64,000 nt of DNA from Galbula dea (GCA_013399015.1 VWZX01005690.1:3844001-3908000); one strand, 5' to 3'. Positions 37,075 to 51,435 are shown, counted from the stretch's first letter. A program made the numbers and translations. The notes: generated by a model not told the origin, from the letters alone.

Positions 37075-40000
37075 TATAGATAGACAGTTTGGCTGGCAGC
37101 AAGATGCTCACATTTGGCTGTCTACAGCCAAACTTCTAAATCCATGTTTAAGCTTAAAAGTTTTAGTGAAATAATTTTCGGTGTTTTTGAGCCTTAGTAA
37201 CTGCTTTTGGCTTGGGGATAATTTTTAGATATTCACTGTTTCTGGAATCATTAATGATGGTAAATGGCAGTGAGTGGGTAGTATCAATTCTATCTTTTAA
37301 AAAGAAAAAGAAAAGAGGAAATATGAGAATTTAATCATGACTTGGAATAAATAAGAATTGCAATCTTATTTGCCTATTCCAAAAATAACCATTGCCATGA
37401 GTAGATGATGCCTTTTACGATGTTAACATCTGGGCAGAAAGTGAATTTACTTCAGTTCATTTGCATACAGAAGAATAATTTGCATTGCAGGCATTGTGAT
37501 GATTAAGGAAAGTTTTTGAAGCATTGACAGGTAACGGTCAGCTATCAGTCTTCATTAATCCACCATATTAGAAACATATTATGTTCCAGGTACTCCACAA
37601 TCCTATATCTCAGGAAAAATGGGCCATAAAAAGTTTGAAAGATGAGAATGGATTGAGGGCAAAATATTACAGAAGAAGACGACCAAAGTTGGATTACTTT
37701 AAAAAGAGTAGTTTTCAGATAGAACTCCACGAAAATGTCAGCATTTTACCCTCTTTATTGCTCTTTGTCCATTCTTTTATGTAGGAAGACCTCTATAATA
37801 AGCATCATTCAGAAAGTAACTGTAAGTGGAGAATGTCTTTGATCCTACATCAGAGTTCCTTTATGGAGTTATACACTTAGGTTCATTTTTTTTTAACCAA
37901 TGTCCTTTGTTATGCATGCTTTAAATACAGAATATCAAATGCTAATGGAAAATGCTAACTCCTAAAAAAATAAAACCATTACTATAAATCTTTGGCTTTA
38001 GAAAGCAATTTCTTCCACTCTGATGGTACATTACTCCTATGATGACTGGTGGCCTATGATAACTTCCCTGTATTCAACTGTTTCTAAGATAGGCTGGCAT
38101 ATCCTTATTTGCATCTCATTTATTAATAACAATTAAAAATATAAGTAGCCAAAGTCTAGTTTGAAAGCTGAAATTTTCTGCCACCTCTATAAGTAACTCT
38201 GTAAAAAAGACCTGTATGTCCCATATTTTCCCTGTTAAGCCTTTTCAGTCAGATCTCAAGAGAACCGCAGAAACAAAACTTTCTTAGTAGTTGAGAGGAG
38301 TCTGGAGAAATTTTGTGTCTCTCTTCAAATATATAAAATTAATTCTAAAATCACCATGCCTTGTTCAGTAGCAGGCATCCACAAACCTCATCCTGACAAC
38401 CAGGTTAGAAGATTAAAGCCGCACTTCATAGAATGTGTAACTAATTCTCTCTAATTCATTCGATTAGATGAACATGAATAATAGAGCTTGCAACAGCACC
38501 TCACTGTAGCAAGTGATATATGTTTATTTTTGTAAAAATGCAAATATACTGGGTATGTAATATTTTAAACCACTGTGTTTAAATAAAGTCATTTAAATAG
38601 TGTAATTATATTTCCATAATTAAGAAATGACAACAATTTGAGTGTTTTGGCAAGATCTCTGTCACTTACTGCCTTTTCTACTAGACAAGAAGCTCTTGTG
38701 TCTGAAGTGCTTTTCCTATTTTGGGAAGCATCAGAAAGGCATAAGGTTTTCAATTTATGATTACTGGTGAAATCAACAGAAGCTTTTTAAAACTTAAGTC
38801 ACTTCCCTTCTAATTACCTTTAAAATTGAATTCGGATGTTTCTATACTGAGTCCTGCTTTACTCCTGGACTCACTCCATTAAAATTACCTGATTTGCCTG
38901 AAAGGTAACCAGTACTATTTATGTAGTATTATGTATGCTTTCCTCTTTTCTGTTTTTAAGAACAACATAATATTTTCCTAACACCTGTTTCTGGCATTCT
39001 GACTTAGTCTGTAACTTCACAGGTAACAAGAAGCAAGGGAAAGACTTCATACCCTAAACAAGGATGGATGCTGTAGTTAATTTGGAATGACAACTATAAT
39101 GGCTCCAAAATCAGCTGGATTAAAGAAGCAGCTTCATCCAGTGTCAATACTTACAACAACTTATTGGAACATGTGTTCTATTACTCACTACACATAATAA
39201 TACACATAATGTTGTAGAGATGAAAAACAAGTCATATGAATGATGGCTCACAAGTAGTTGGTGTTTGTGCAGTGTTTCAGGAGACTGCTCCAGATAGGAT
39301 TTAGATCAGCAGTGGTGGTCAAAGGTAAGACAATATCATCATCATCATGTCCAGTGTTAAACTCTAGAAAGTAATTATATGGAGCATAAATCATTAAGGC
39401 CTAACTGAAATAGAAATGAAATTCTATTTAAAAAAAAAAATTAAACTCAGCCCTATCTGCATATTTGATTTGGCAAAGATATACCAGGCATGCAGCATTA
39501 TTAATTAAAGAAGCAGCTTGTTTCAGGATCATAGAGCATTATTAAACCTTCCATTTTCATTCCTGTAGTTAAAAACAATCATAGAATAGTACATTATACT
39601 GGTGGAGTGAACTATATGCTTCCTCATGTTCCACAGCATAAGCTGTACATCACAAATTGCTGGTTGACAAGTGTGTATTTATTTTAACTTCATTGCCTAA
39701 ACAAGATGAAATGGCAATAAATAAATAGTTTAGATAGTGAGGGATAAGCGATATTTTAATAATCCTAAAGATAAGGATGCAAGGAGCTTCTCTTTGTTGT
39801 AATGATTTCAATAGCTCTTCAGATGATGTATAAAAATAACCAGTCTCTTAGGCATTTTCTGAAAATTTATTAATTTTATTTTAATAGTGTAATTAATTTC
39901 CTGGTTGGCCAGATCCCCAAAGCAGGAGTCATGACTGTCCTATTAATATATTCCATGCACTTGTGAAAGTAGGCACAGTGATGGCTGTGGAAAGGGTTGG

Positions 40001-40899
40001 TGAATATTGCCTGGAATAATTACTCCATATTTCCTACATAAATTCTGCTTACATATATTGAAATGGTATGCCATTTTTCATTCATGAGCACTTTGAAATT
40101 CATTGCTCTCTCTGGATCTCCAGTGTAGCTGGTTGTTCCTCATTTTTGTATTTTCCACACTGAAGAACTGTTGAAGCTGTATTATGCAAAGGATAACAGT
40201 AAAGGAAGACTATTGTTGCTATGAACCTATAAATATTAACAATGAATTGTGGTGGTATGAATTATAATACACATAACATTAAAAATACATATTATGGATG
40301 CAGAAGCCTATTTGGGAAACTACCAAAAGAACTCTTCTAACAAAATTGGAAGGTAACTTCTGTTATGCAAACATGTCTTTTGTTTACAGCTTTTTCAGTA
40401 CAGAATTCCCCAGTGTGGTTCATGCTTAATCAGAAACTGTCATCTTTGTGGCCAACTGTTTTTTTTATATTATTCAACACCTGCAATTTAGTTTAGTTCT
40501 TATTTCTACCTGAAGATACAACAGTTCTTTATCTTTTAACTCATCTAGGACAGAAAACTGTTGTGGTAAAGAAGGCTATGGTTTCAAATTCTGCATGTTA
40601 TGAGGCAAATACTAGTTCTCTTTTTTTTTAACCAGTCTAAAAGGCAAGACTGGGGCTTTTTTCCCCATTAAATATTTCTGATGTAGCTAAAGTTCATGCA
40701 ACATTCTATTTAAACTGGCCACTTTGACCATGGCATGTACTGGTACTGAACTACACTAGTATCAAATTAGGTTAGTTCATGTTTCCTGTATAAAGTGATC
40801 CTGCATATGTGGTAGAATGTTTTTCACTCTTAGTGTCTCTGTGGTTCCTTACTCTCTGTAAATCTCTGAGTAGTCAGTTGTTCCTCCTCTTGTATTTTT

Positions 40900-41600
40900 C
40901 CAGCTGGGGATTATTCCTACGTCTGATGCTTCCTACTTTTCTTTATTGAATTGCATCTTTTTCTCTTTTTTTTATGGATCACTTTTGCAATTTGTCAAGG
41001 TTACTTTCAATTCAAATCCTATTCACTCAAGTGTTTGCAGATGCTTTCAGCTTGCTATTGTCTGCAAATTTAATAAGTGTACTCCCTATTCCATCATCCA
41101 GGTCGTTAATGAAAATATTGAATAATACTGGATGCAGGACAGGCCCTATGAAACCCCACTCAGTATTTCCTTCCAGCTTGACAGCTGGTAACTGCTCTAA
41201 GTATAGATTCACATTTGTTGTGCATGCAGTTACAATAGTGTCATCTGGATTACTTAATTCTTAGTTTATTTATGAGAAGGGTACACAGGACTGGCAAACA
41301 TTTTGAAATAGTGAATGTGTGTTGTATCTGCTGCTTCCATCTATCAGTAAGGGCCATTACTAGTCACAGGGAGAAAGTAGATGAATTGATGTTTTCTCAT
41401 GACAGTGGATGTTTGCTTTAGCTTGTCTGTAAGTCTTTCCCCAAAGACAGATATTCCAGCATTTTTGTGAGAATTGTTAGACTGACTAATTTGTCATTCT
41501 CTGGATCCTGCCATTTTATTTTTTCAAAGCTAAGCATAGCTGTTTACCTCTTTTGATCCTCCTGTCCTCCATATTCTCAGGGGAATGATGAACACTGAGA
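40900..41600 (-). mobile_element. ancient CR1/L3-like LINE, reverse-transcriptase relic
   Basis: Read on the minus strand, about 41027-41212 still has an open frame of about 60 codons with the polymerase palm: GPVLHPVLFNIFINDLDDGI, then STLIKFADNSKLKA. It corresponds to the family's GPVLFNIFINDLD and the FADDTKL catalytic box. The second catalytic Asp is replaced by Asn (FADN), so it is inactive. The flanks (ttgaattgcatctttttctc near 40946, ttatgagaagg near 41269 and ttagactgactaatttgtc near 41478) align loosely with the same element on either side. Divergence is much greater than for the other CR1 copies, indicating an old amniote-wide CR1/L3 subfamily. The 3' end is not found. Borders are approximate. 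Confidence 0.85.
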
Positions 41601-44600
41601 TTATTTCAGTCCATTCTTGTACTGGTTCCAGTAGCCTGTAGCTTGCTAATTACTCAGTTTAGCCATCCCTTTGGAATAACAACTGAAACAAAAAAACTCC
41701 AGTAATTAGTTGGTAGCTTCCCTTTTTTTCTAATCAGCTCTTTCACACTTTCTTGTTATATTTATATACTTTGTACAAAGAAGTTCTTGTTTACATATGC
41801 ATTTTTATGCTTAACTGTGTAAAAAAAAAAAAGTCTCATGTGTGTTTTTATTGCAGGTTGGTTAGGGTTTTTTTGCTACTTTGTTCAGTCTTTACAAGTA
41901 CTTTTGCAATTCCTTTTAATCAGTTTTTAATTTTACAGCCATGACTAATTTATTATTGCCAGCAACTTTGTCACCTTTCTCCATGGCACCCTGTAAAACA
42001 GGGGGACATTTACAGTCAAAATGACTTAAATCTGTTCATCTTCAAGGAGATGACAAATACTGCTTGAAGTTAGTGGGAACAAAGTTGATTTAATTTTGAG
42101 TGCCGAGTTATGTGTTAACAAATGCATTTGCAAATTATATTTTGTTTTCATCATTCAGAGATCAGCAAATACAATTTAATTAAAGAGTTCTTTTCTTCAG
42201 CCACTAAATGGCAGATCTTGACTAAAACAACTTCCAGTGAATTAGAAAAATTTACAGTCTCTAGAAAATACAGTAAGGAATAGAGAAAAAAAGAATATTT
42301 GAAATCTTGGACTGAGTTTAGAGTTTGTAAACATAAACAGGAACTGCATTTTCTTAAACATCAGATACCACACTTCAGGCTTAAAAGCAAAATAGTCCAA
42401 AAAAATCTAAGAGAAATTTTATTGATAAACAGTCTCAAAAAAATATATTTCATTGGCATATGATACTACCATTTGTGTTGAAGTCAAAAAAAAGTCATGT
42501 TGAAAGAGTATATGATGGAATCAGTTAGGCTAAGAAATATTGCAATTTTACAGTGGCCTATCAAATCAAGTTTAACCAGGAGAAAGAAGAATTCAAAGTT
42601 GTATGTGATGTTGTCTTAGTCAACCAAAGGCATCTTTTAATTCTGAAACTTAGGATGAATGGAATCTGATTTTTGTTACTTTTGATTGAATAAAAACAGG
42701 GAGTTTTAAACTTTCATGATCAGAAGTATTCAATTACTTTTGAGTTAGGAACTGTTTTATCTTAGCTTTAGCCTCAGGAGGAGTAAACCAATAAACTCAG
42801 GGTGTTGCTGGAAGCAATGGTTTCTTCATCAGTGGTCAACTGCTCTTTTCTTTCTTTTGTTGTACTTTTGATTCAAATTAAAGCTATAACAGTCTAGAAG
42901 GCACAAGATAATTATGAAATAAATTATTATAGATAAACTCCCCTGTTGTCATCATAGCTTTTTGATTTAAAATATATTCAGAAATACAACTGAAACATCT
43001 ATAAAAATATTAGAAGTGTCTTAAATTTTTTCTGCAGTAACGAGTTTTTATGATGTTTGGTATCAAACAAAAACTATCATCCTAAGTTTATTAGGAACTC
43101 TGAAAGAAGTTCAGGAATTACTAAAATAAGTGGACTCTTAATATCTGATTTAATGAGTAATAATCAGTCACAAAAGTACTTGTCAGAACAAATAATTTCA
43201 AAGATGCATGAAAAAAATAATTTTCAGATGAAATTTTGGAAAACATATTTGCTACCCAAGCTATTTTCAGCTAAATAATGAATCACCCATGAAAATAAAA
43301 CTCCAATTCCTTTGGCAGATTCCCCATTTACAGATGCCTTACTGTGATGCCAAAATCTGTTCCACTGCTCTCAAGTTCAACTGTAGCTAGGGGAATGATG
43401 CAAAATGATATCTACCAAAATTCTGTTAAGCAGAACACACACTCTGAGTAGTAATGCCTAGACACAATCCAATTATTTTTCAGTAGATATAGTTACAAAA
43501 GTGTACTGCTATGGATGAAACTGCCTTCACTAAAGATAGCATTGTGCCATTAATTTCCATGGATTCAAGTTTTTAACATATTCTTAAATCTCAAAATGAG
43601 TCCAAAAAATTGCTATGCAGAACAATGTCACGTAGGCTTCTGTGAGAGAAATGCAAATATGTCAGTCTTACCCTTATTTCATGGCAGCAAAATTCCTCAA
43701 GGAGCCTACAGGGATTTGTTTTTCATTATTTTTCTTTCTTTATCTTTCTCTCAGGTCTAAAGATGGATTTTAAGGGGTTCTTTGAAGTTTTATTTGGATA
43801 CAAAATTCCTGCTTATATTTCAAAAGCTTTCTTGGTTATGGTAAGATCAGCTGGGAAAGAAAATCTTTAATGGAAAGGCCTTCATCTAAAATTTTATTAC
43901 AGTAAGAGTGTGTTGGTGAAACCTTGCTTAGCAAGTCTGTTAAAACTAGTTCCTGATTCTTATTTATATGAGCTGTTTTCAGGATTTGTATTTCATAACA
44001 TTAATGCAAAATATGCAAGTAGTCAGACTCCATGTTTATATAGAAGTAAAATTAAAGTTCTCAGCGCATCTCTGAGTTTATTTGTGATAATCTGTTCATC
44101 CCAGCTGTTCACAAGTGCACATGACAGGACTAGTGCAAAAAATGCTTGCATCTCTTCACTGTGGAATATACCAAATCTCTTCCAATGACCTTGACTCTGT
44201 TCACACTGAAAAAGTGGGCCATACAAAGATCATCTTCTGATACCTCCAAAACTGTTTGCTCTGATTGCCATGAGCTCTGCTTTTATAAGCTTTGCATCCT
44301 TACTTAGAGCTTGTGGCTTTGCCTGTCTGCAGTGGGAAACTGAGAACTCTTGGGTTTTCCTTTTAGGGAAAACTCTTTCCATCTTTCATAATTAACAGTG
44401 ATATTTAATATGTTGCAATACAACATTAGTAATTATGTTATTTTTATCAGACATGAGATGCATTTTTGCTAAATATCAGCTGTCAGTTACATTAGTTCTG
44501 GACAAAGAAAATGAAGCATAGCTTCTGAAGGCAACATTCATATATGGAGAACAGGTACTATTGCCATTATAGTGGTGTTTCTCCTCCAAATAGAAATCAG

Positions 44601-45965
44601 ATAACACCATCAAAAAGCCTGTTTACAGACAGGTGTATATTCTAAGTGTTCATTTCTTATTTCATACTGCCAATTTCATTTTCCTTTTGAAGCTGCAAAC
44701 TACAGTCCCGGAAGGCTTTTAACATCTAGAAGGTCTGTCCTTTAAATGGGTTATGCTGAGCTTAAGTGGGTTACACTAAGGAGATTTCTACAGCAACTAT
44801 GAATCAAGATTGAAAAGACAGAGGAGCTAAACATAGCCCCTGCTGCTTTATGCACGTGAAATATTAGTAATTGGATTTTGAATACATTATTTACACTTAA
44901 TTGAGAAATGAGGTGGTTGTCAATTATGCATGTGCAGGTTCTTTCAATTGCATGTTAATTGTGTTATGCATGTGTAGACATTCAAACAGACTCTGGGCAT
45001 ACACTGCCCAAAATTGCCATCACTGTTCTTCCACGTGAAATGTAAGGGAGTTGACTCCTAGGTGAAGGACAACAGGCAAGAGGGGATGTGGGAGGAAGAT
45101 AAGGAATAAATGGAAATTTGGAAAGTAAACCTTGAACAGACATCGCTTTTGCATTACCCTGAGGCTCATTTATTCTCTAAAGATCAGATTCTACAAATTC
45201 TTTTCAACCTGAATTTCCATGGGAGCTTTTTTTTATTAAGGAACAAAAGTGAAATCATAACTATTTGCGTGTCTCTGAGTCTGCTTAGCAAAAGTGTTGG
45301 AAATTCATTATTTTTTATTGTAAAGTTGTCATCAAATTATTCAGTATATATATTTTATTTAAAATCAAAATAAATAGCTCCTGTATGCCTGTGTGAAAAT
45401 AGACAGAACAAAACATATTCTGACAGAACAGTGTAGCAGAAAGTGTTTTAAACTGTTATACAAAGCTTAACTTAAAAATAAATCCCTTTCTCATCATGCA
45501 TACTTCTGCTCAAGAAATTTATCCTGCCACCTACTTCACCATATGGAATTTTAATAGAGTGCTAAGTCATAGTGGATGTGTCTGTAAGTCTGTGACAATG
45601 CTAAACACGTGCCTAAGTCAGTAAAGAGGCTGAACGTGTACATTCATAACACAGCTGGTTTGAGCACTACTATCTTTTGCAATCTTCAATGAAGTAGAGC
45701 TTTGTGCACCTTAGATGTTCTCCAACATGGTGTCCTGAGGCTCAGACTCCCCCTTCTGTAGTCCAAGGTTTGATTTTTCTTTTTGTTGTCCCAATATGTA
45801 CTAATGTAACTTTGTTATTTTTTAAGTAGCCTGGGAGAAAACATTTCATGCACATTTGTAATGCTGTTATCTTTCAGCTGATTGATCCTGTAAATTTACA
45901 GATGGATAGAAACACAGTTACAATGCCATACAGTGCTATTATATCACTATAGTAAAACTACTACT

Positions 45966-46010
45966 GTTTTGTTGTTTGTTGTGTTTTTTTGGTTTGGGTT
46001 TTTTTTTAAT
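45966..46010. repeat. T/G-rich low-complexity tract
   Basis: gttttgttgtttgttgtg followed by tttttttggtttgggttttt. Confidence 0.8.
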
Positions 46011-47618
46011 AAATATATTTTTAAAACATTGCAAACAACAAAAAGTCAATAATTATTTATATTTGCTGTAACTCACATCCTGAATCTCTAATAGCAGACT
46101 GCATTGTCTCCTGCCCTATAAGCAAATATTCCTCTTTGTTCAAAGTACTAGGAGAAGGTGATGAATAGTCATTCCATGCTCCACAAAACATCAGGTTTTA
46201 TTCTTTTTATTAAATATAGTTTGATCTTTTTTTCCTACAGAAAATACTATTTATTATTGACCATTTCAATAGCCATTGTCAAAAGTCTACCTGCAGGGCC
46301 ACAGTTTTAGCCAGAAAAGCTGGGTATAATTTGCTCTTTTTGCTGTGAAAAACAAAAACTAATTTGCTAATAAGATGTTTTTACATGCATAAGTCTCATA
46401 CTCAATTACACCTACTCAGTTCCAAAGTATATGACTATTTTTAGTCAAAATGTAACTTTTTTGTTCTTTCCCTTTTCCTTTTTATTGTCAAGCTATACTA
46501 CTTATGTACAGATTAATAATGACATCCTAAAACTGCTCTAGATGGTACTATTTTAATGTCAATGCTGATACCAGTAGTATCATTTTTTATGTCAATATTT
46601 TTTATGTTGTGTGGAAGTTCAATAATTTACCATTCCACTGACATCCTTAGGCATGTGTTAAGTACTAACTAGTGAAAAGTAAAATGGTGAGTCACAAATC
46701 ATTCTTATAAAAGTAAATAATTAGTATTTTCTTCATTAACAAAATCCTTTAATTTGTATTCTTAATCTTTAGTTCAGTTGGGTACATTTAAAAAAATCTA
46801 TTCATGACCAAAAAAGTATAAAGTGAAAAAGAATAATTTTTTGTGAATCATTATGAAATATAATGTGAGAACATCAGTAGAACAGGCTTCTCATTACAGA
46901 AATGGAACTTCCCTCTCATCTTTCTGTGCTTTTTCTCTGTAAGTTAGCAACTTAAACAAAGATTTGCACTCTTGTAACAAGTTCATCTTCATAGAATAAA
47001 CTTTCTTACTGAGTAGCAAAAATGTGTGCATTTAGTTAAAGTGAATTTTCCAGAACTATTTGAATGAATGGGGAGATTCTGAGTCAGCTTCTAACAAAAA
47101 GGCTTATCTAATGCCCCATGTGAATGCTCAATGTATTGTTTTGATTAAAGCTTGAATGGAAAACTGCTGATCTGAGGTAGTACATGTTATCCAAGATGCA
47201 GACAAAGCTGTTTTCAGCAAAAGTGTTGTTAGTAGTAGAATAACACAAATTGTGTACCATTCAATGGGTGCACAATATGGATTTGGATTGCTATTCTATG
47301 ATGATTAGACATAACACTAAGCATATATGAAAATGTTTCTACTAAATTTATTTGCAGATATGCCTATTTGCAAAGACCAAGCTTAGCAGGAATATCAAGG
47401 CATATGCTGGATAAGGAAAATTTGGATGAGAGAAACCGTACTCTCTGATTCACCTTCTGTGTACAGTTTTCACTTCTACACAGTTCCACCATGTATTAAC
47501 TGGTTTAGTTTACTGTAACTTCACAGTGGTTGTTTCCTGTAGTTTATATACTTCCATCAGTTTTATAACCAGCCTAGAGTGTTAATTCCCCCAGTCTTGG
47601 TGATTACAAAGCGTGGTC

Positions 47619-47643
47619 GATTGATTGATTGATTGATTGATTT
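47619..47643. repeat. (GATT)n microsatellite
   Basis: Six GATT units in a row ending in a T-run. It is a pure short tandem repeat and likely length-polymorphic. Confidence 0.95.
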
Positions 47644-48607
47644 TTGGCGTAGAACAGCTCCCCAAAATGCAGACTTAAAAAGCAAAATTACTTGTTGATG
47701 AAAATACATTGATTCAGTGATGAAAGCACAATGCTTTCAATGAAACTACATTATTAGTAAAAGTAACTGACTTTTTTAACAAGGGTACAGTTGCTGTAAC
47801 ACTTATGTAGCATTATACTTCATACCTAGATGCATTTCAGATGCTTTAACTTGCAAATGAAAGGAAACTGAATGCAGAAACAAGGACAGTGTTTGAAACT
47901 GTGAACTGCCCAGCTCAGATTTGTCAGGTAATTAGTGTTCTGTTCTCCTCGAATGGCAGATATGCAGAACCACGGGTGATAAGCATGTTTGGAATAAACA
48001 ATAGCCTGGGGTAATATTCTTGCTGCTGCATACTGTTCTTCAACTGGCCATGTTAAATCAGAACGCAGTGGTAAATCAAGTACATGATAAAATAACAGAA
48101 TTGATAATTCTCTGCATCATACTGTTTCTTTTTAGCAACATTACTTAATATTTTATAGTTTTATATTTTCTTTTTCTATCTTATTTTTTTGTCTAATAAG
48201 TATTATATTTAATTAAACTTTTTAGAAACATTAATTCTCTATGGCTATGAATTATTCTGACTGAATAACTTTAATCTTCAACTTGGTGTGCAATGGCAAT
48301 TTTATTTTATTTAATATTTTCAATTTCAATTTTTTAAAATGTATTTGGTGGCAATTATTTCAATTTTTTTATGAGCCATATTCTTTAATAAAGAGAAGAA
48401 CATCTATTCAGACTTCTAGGGATAAATAAGTATGGAATTCGTAACACTTTGAACTGAGGGTAGTTCTTGAACTGTATGTAATTATCTTTCTGCCTTTAAT
48501 GTAATTTCACAAACTACAACTGTTTAATTGTGTGCCTTTGTATACACATAACATGCAAAACGTTCAGCTGAGGTCTAGTGAAAAAATACAGAAGTAGAAT
48601 GAAACTC

Positions 48608-48717
48608 ATTTAGCAACAACTAAAATCATCAACACTACTCTCTTACTAAATCCAAAATTCAACCCTGTACCAGCTCCTAGGAAGAAAATTAACTCTATCC
48701 CAGCCAAAACCAGGACA
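48608..48717 (-). mobile_element. ERV LTR, 5' end fragment
   Basis: On the minus strand this begins tgtcctggttttggctggga (from 48717 leftward). It continues tagagttaattttcttcc, taggagctggtacagggtt and, at its left end, tagttgttgctaaat. This is the start of the same bird ERV LTR family group as the pieces at 1474 and 3868. Only about 110 bases remain: the promoter and the 3' part are missing. The exact TG start is intact, so the right border is a true element edge. Confidence 0.8.
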
Positions 48718-51435
48718 GCTTTATTCCATGCTGTAGACAGCTTAGACTTGATAACAACTAGAACAACTAAAGAGAGAATTCTATGTACTATCCAAGGAAG
48801 AAGGGGGCTTTTACTCTAGTTAACTGAATGTCACTTTTTCTCTGTCCTCAGTTCTATGTTGTGATTCACCTAATGCAAAAAAGCTACTTATTGCTTCTAA
48901 GGTATACTAAAATAGATATGATTTCTTATAAGAATTGGGGCAAAATGTAAATATTAAAGGCAACCTGTTTCAAAACAGAATGAAAAAAACTTGGAGATGA
49001 AAAACTTCATACTGTATTTTTTTGGTATTTTGTTTAATTGACTCTAATGGTTCTGTGGAAGGAAACATGGAAGGTATCTAATTATAATTAAACAATTAAA
49101 TAATTTTCTTTCTTCATTACAATTATTAAGTTCTTGGATTTACTTCTTTTCTGCAACATAGTCAGTCCTATTCTAACTTACATATATATTTTTTTTTGCC
49201 AAGGCCATAGCTTTGGTTCTGATGTTATGGGTCTAGTACAAATATCAATTGAAGTGATTGAGATGCTAGTTTTTCTTCAGTTGGTACTGGATTGTATTTT
49301 AATAGCCCAGTGGGGAATTAGAAAAGTAATTACTTTTATTAAGAAGCTTAATTCAATGAAAAGACCTTTTCAAAGAACTTAATCTCAGTTGACAGCTTAT
49401 AGTGGCATGAAAAAGAAATACAGGGCTAGGGCATCAGCAGACTGAAGTGTTGCTTCCTTGCAACTGATTTTACAGTCAGTGCTAATGATTTAGTTCTTGT
49501 TTTGTGGATTATGCAACTTTTTTTGAGTTTCTAATCTATTATATCAGCTCATCTAGGAAAATTGGAATGCTTCTAACAGCAGCATCACTTACCACTACTG
49601 TGCCATAGCCTTGACAATTATTCTGAAAGTCTTTTAGTAAGGTGTTTTTCAAAGTTGTTTTTCTCAAGAATTAATATTAAATACTTCTGATTCAGGTGCA
49701 TAATTTGTATGCACATGCAATGTCTAGGATTTTGATCCATTACTGCAGTCTACAGCTTCTCAGCATCTTTTATCTTATGATAAGTAACATCTCACTCCCT
49801 GCTTCCTGAACACTCTCTTTATTTGTTTACTTAAAAACTTTAAAATAGTGTGAAGAGGGATTTTAGAACCATAACTGAGGTCTTTTTATTTGCTGTGGTT
49901 TTCAGTCACATCAAAGCTCAGCATTTCTCCTAGATAGGGGACATTTCTTTAAGAAGGGGAGAAGCACCTCTTGCATACTTTCTCTTCTGATAAAATTTGC
50001 AGATTGGTCTATTGTGGGAATAGATAAGTCCTTCAGGCTGAGAAAATACCTCAGTTATTTAAGAAGTAGCTTTAAGCAATTAGTGGTTGTCTTTGCATAT
50101 TAAAATTATTTTGCTGTAACAGTTCTATCTGAAATGGAAATATGTTATTTCATGACCAGCTTTGCCACAAGTCCTTAGTGGTATCTTGAAAAACCTGGGA
50201 AGATCTGTGAGTTTCTGGAAGAGCTGCACTGGAACTCTACAATATATTGCTGAATACTTACAGGGACAAAGTGCTTGTACAAGCATCAGTCTCTCAAGTT
50301 CTTCTCTCCTTTGCATTTCCAAGTGCTACATGCCAGGCACTACCTCTCCAGTGCTTCCATTCTCAAATAGAACTTCCACTGGGTGTGTGTATATTGATGT
50401 CCTTAGTCTTGTTCAGAAATAACCCAAGTTCTCACTGCCTCCTACTATGTGCACGCAGGTCACCTGACAGACTGAAGAGAGTCAATAGCTGCTTCACTCA
50501 TGCTGAGACCTTTCTCCCAGTCAAGGTGCTAAACTGAGCTTCTCTGTCCTGCTTGGTCATTGATTTTCATAAAAACTATAAGAATTTTTCATCCCTGAGA
50601 TATCTGCTCTTCTACTCTTCTTAACTCTCTGACAAATTTCATTAAAACTTACCATTATATTAGAATATTATTGAAAGATAGATCTAACAGGGAGTTGGAA
50701 CACATTTTTTTAAGAAATCTGAACCTGGCTAAAGCCAAGCTAAACCAAACCCCTCCTTACTCATGATATCAGATCATATGTTGACTCGGAAGAGTTTTAT
50801 AGATGAGGAAAACATTTTTCTAGTTTATATTTTATTTCAGAGAAGACTTCCAGCTTCTGTTAGTCCATTAGTTCCTCTTGGCAATGTATATATCACACTG
50901 TACAATTTAATGCTATACATAAGTACTGCTCTTCCAGAAGTGCTCTTGAATATTAAAAAAAAAAAAAATCAAGATAATCACAGCCTACTTCCTGATCTTC
51001 CCAGGTGTCCCACTTCATTTATTTCTCTGTACCTAACTATAGTACTTCCTTTGTTATTCTTGCTTTCTGATTTCTATACTTGCTATTTGTTTCACTGCAG
51101 AGTTCTATGTTGTGTATGAATTTTTAGGCTGTTACATTATGATTCTGATAACTTAAAATAACTTAATAGAAAGCAGATATGAGTAATAGCTACATGTATA
51201 TTGCCTTACAATCCATTCCTAAGGACCACCCTACCAGGGATTGTCTGTATGGAGCACCTCTTTTCACATCAACATTTAAGTTCCTTGGACAGCAGATCAC
51301 CTTGTTGAGTTGACCTTAAATCACAAACAGAAGCTAAAAGGTACAATAGCAAACCCATACTCCAGACCCACAAAAGTGCCTTTTACACTTGATATTCTTC
51401 CTCTGCCTTTTTTCTGTATTCTGCACTTCTCATAG
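48718..51435. other. AT-rich unique sequence, no gene seen
   Basis: No recognised gene or transposon. The open frames at 50125-50537 overlap on both strands and have no exon borders; that at 50763-51119 crosses an A-run near 50955. The stretch ends in a long polypyrimidine-rich segment before an AG at 51434-51435. Confidence 0.5.

Larger units (their letters stand above)
35761..40899. other. AT-rich unique stretch, no gene seen
   Basis: Contains a T/G-rich tract at 35988-36042, an imperfect 43-bp duplication at 36989-37074, and an ATC trinucleotide run near 39336-39349. No exon-like frame stands out. Overlapping frames on both strands at 36335-36542 and 37545-37784 appear to be chance. Confidence 0.5.
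41601..48607. other. AT-rich unique stretch, no gene seen
   Basis: About 7 kb without a recognised exon, RNA gene or transposon. It contains a T/G-rich tract at 45966-46010 and a GATT microsatellite at 47619-47643. Segments near 44880-45000 and 47900-48130 look like candidate conserved regulatory DNA and are listed as findings. Confidence 0.5.
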
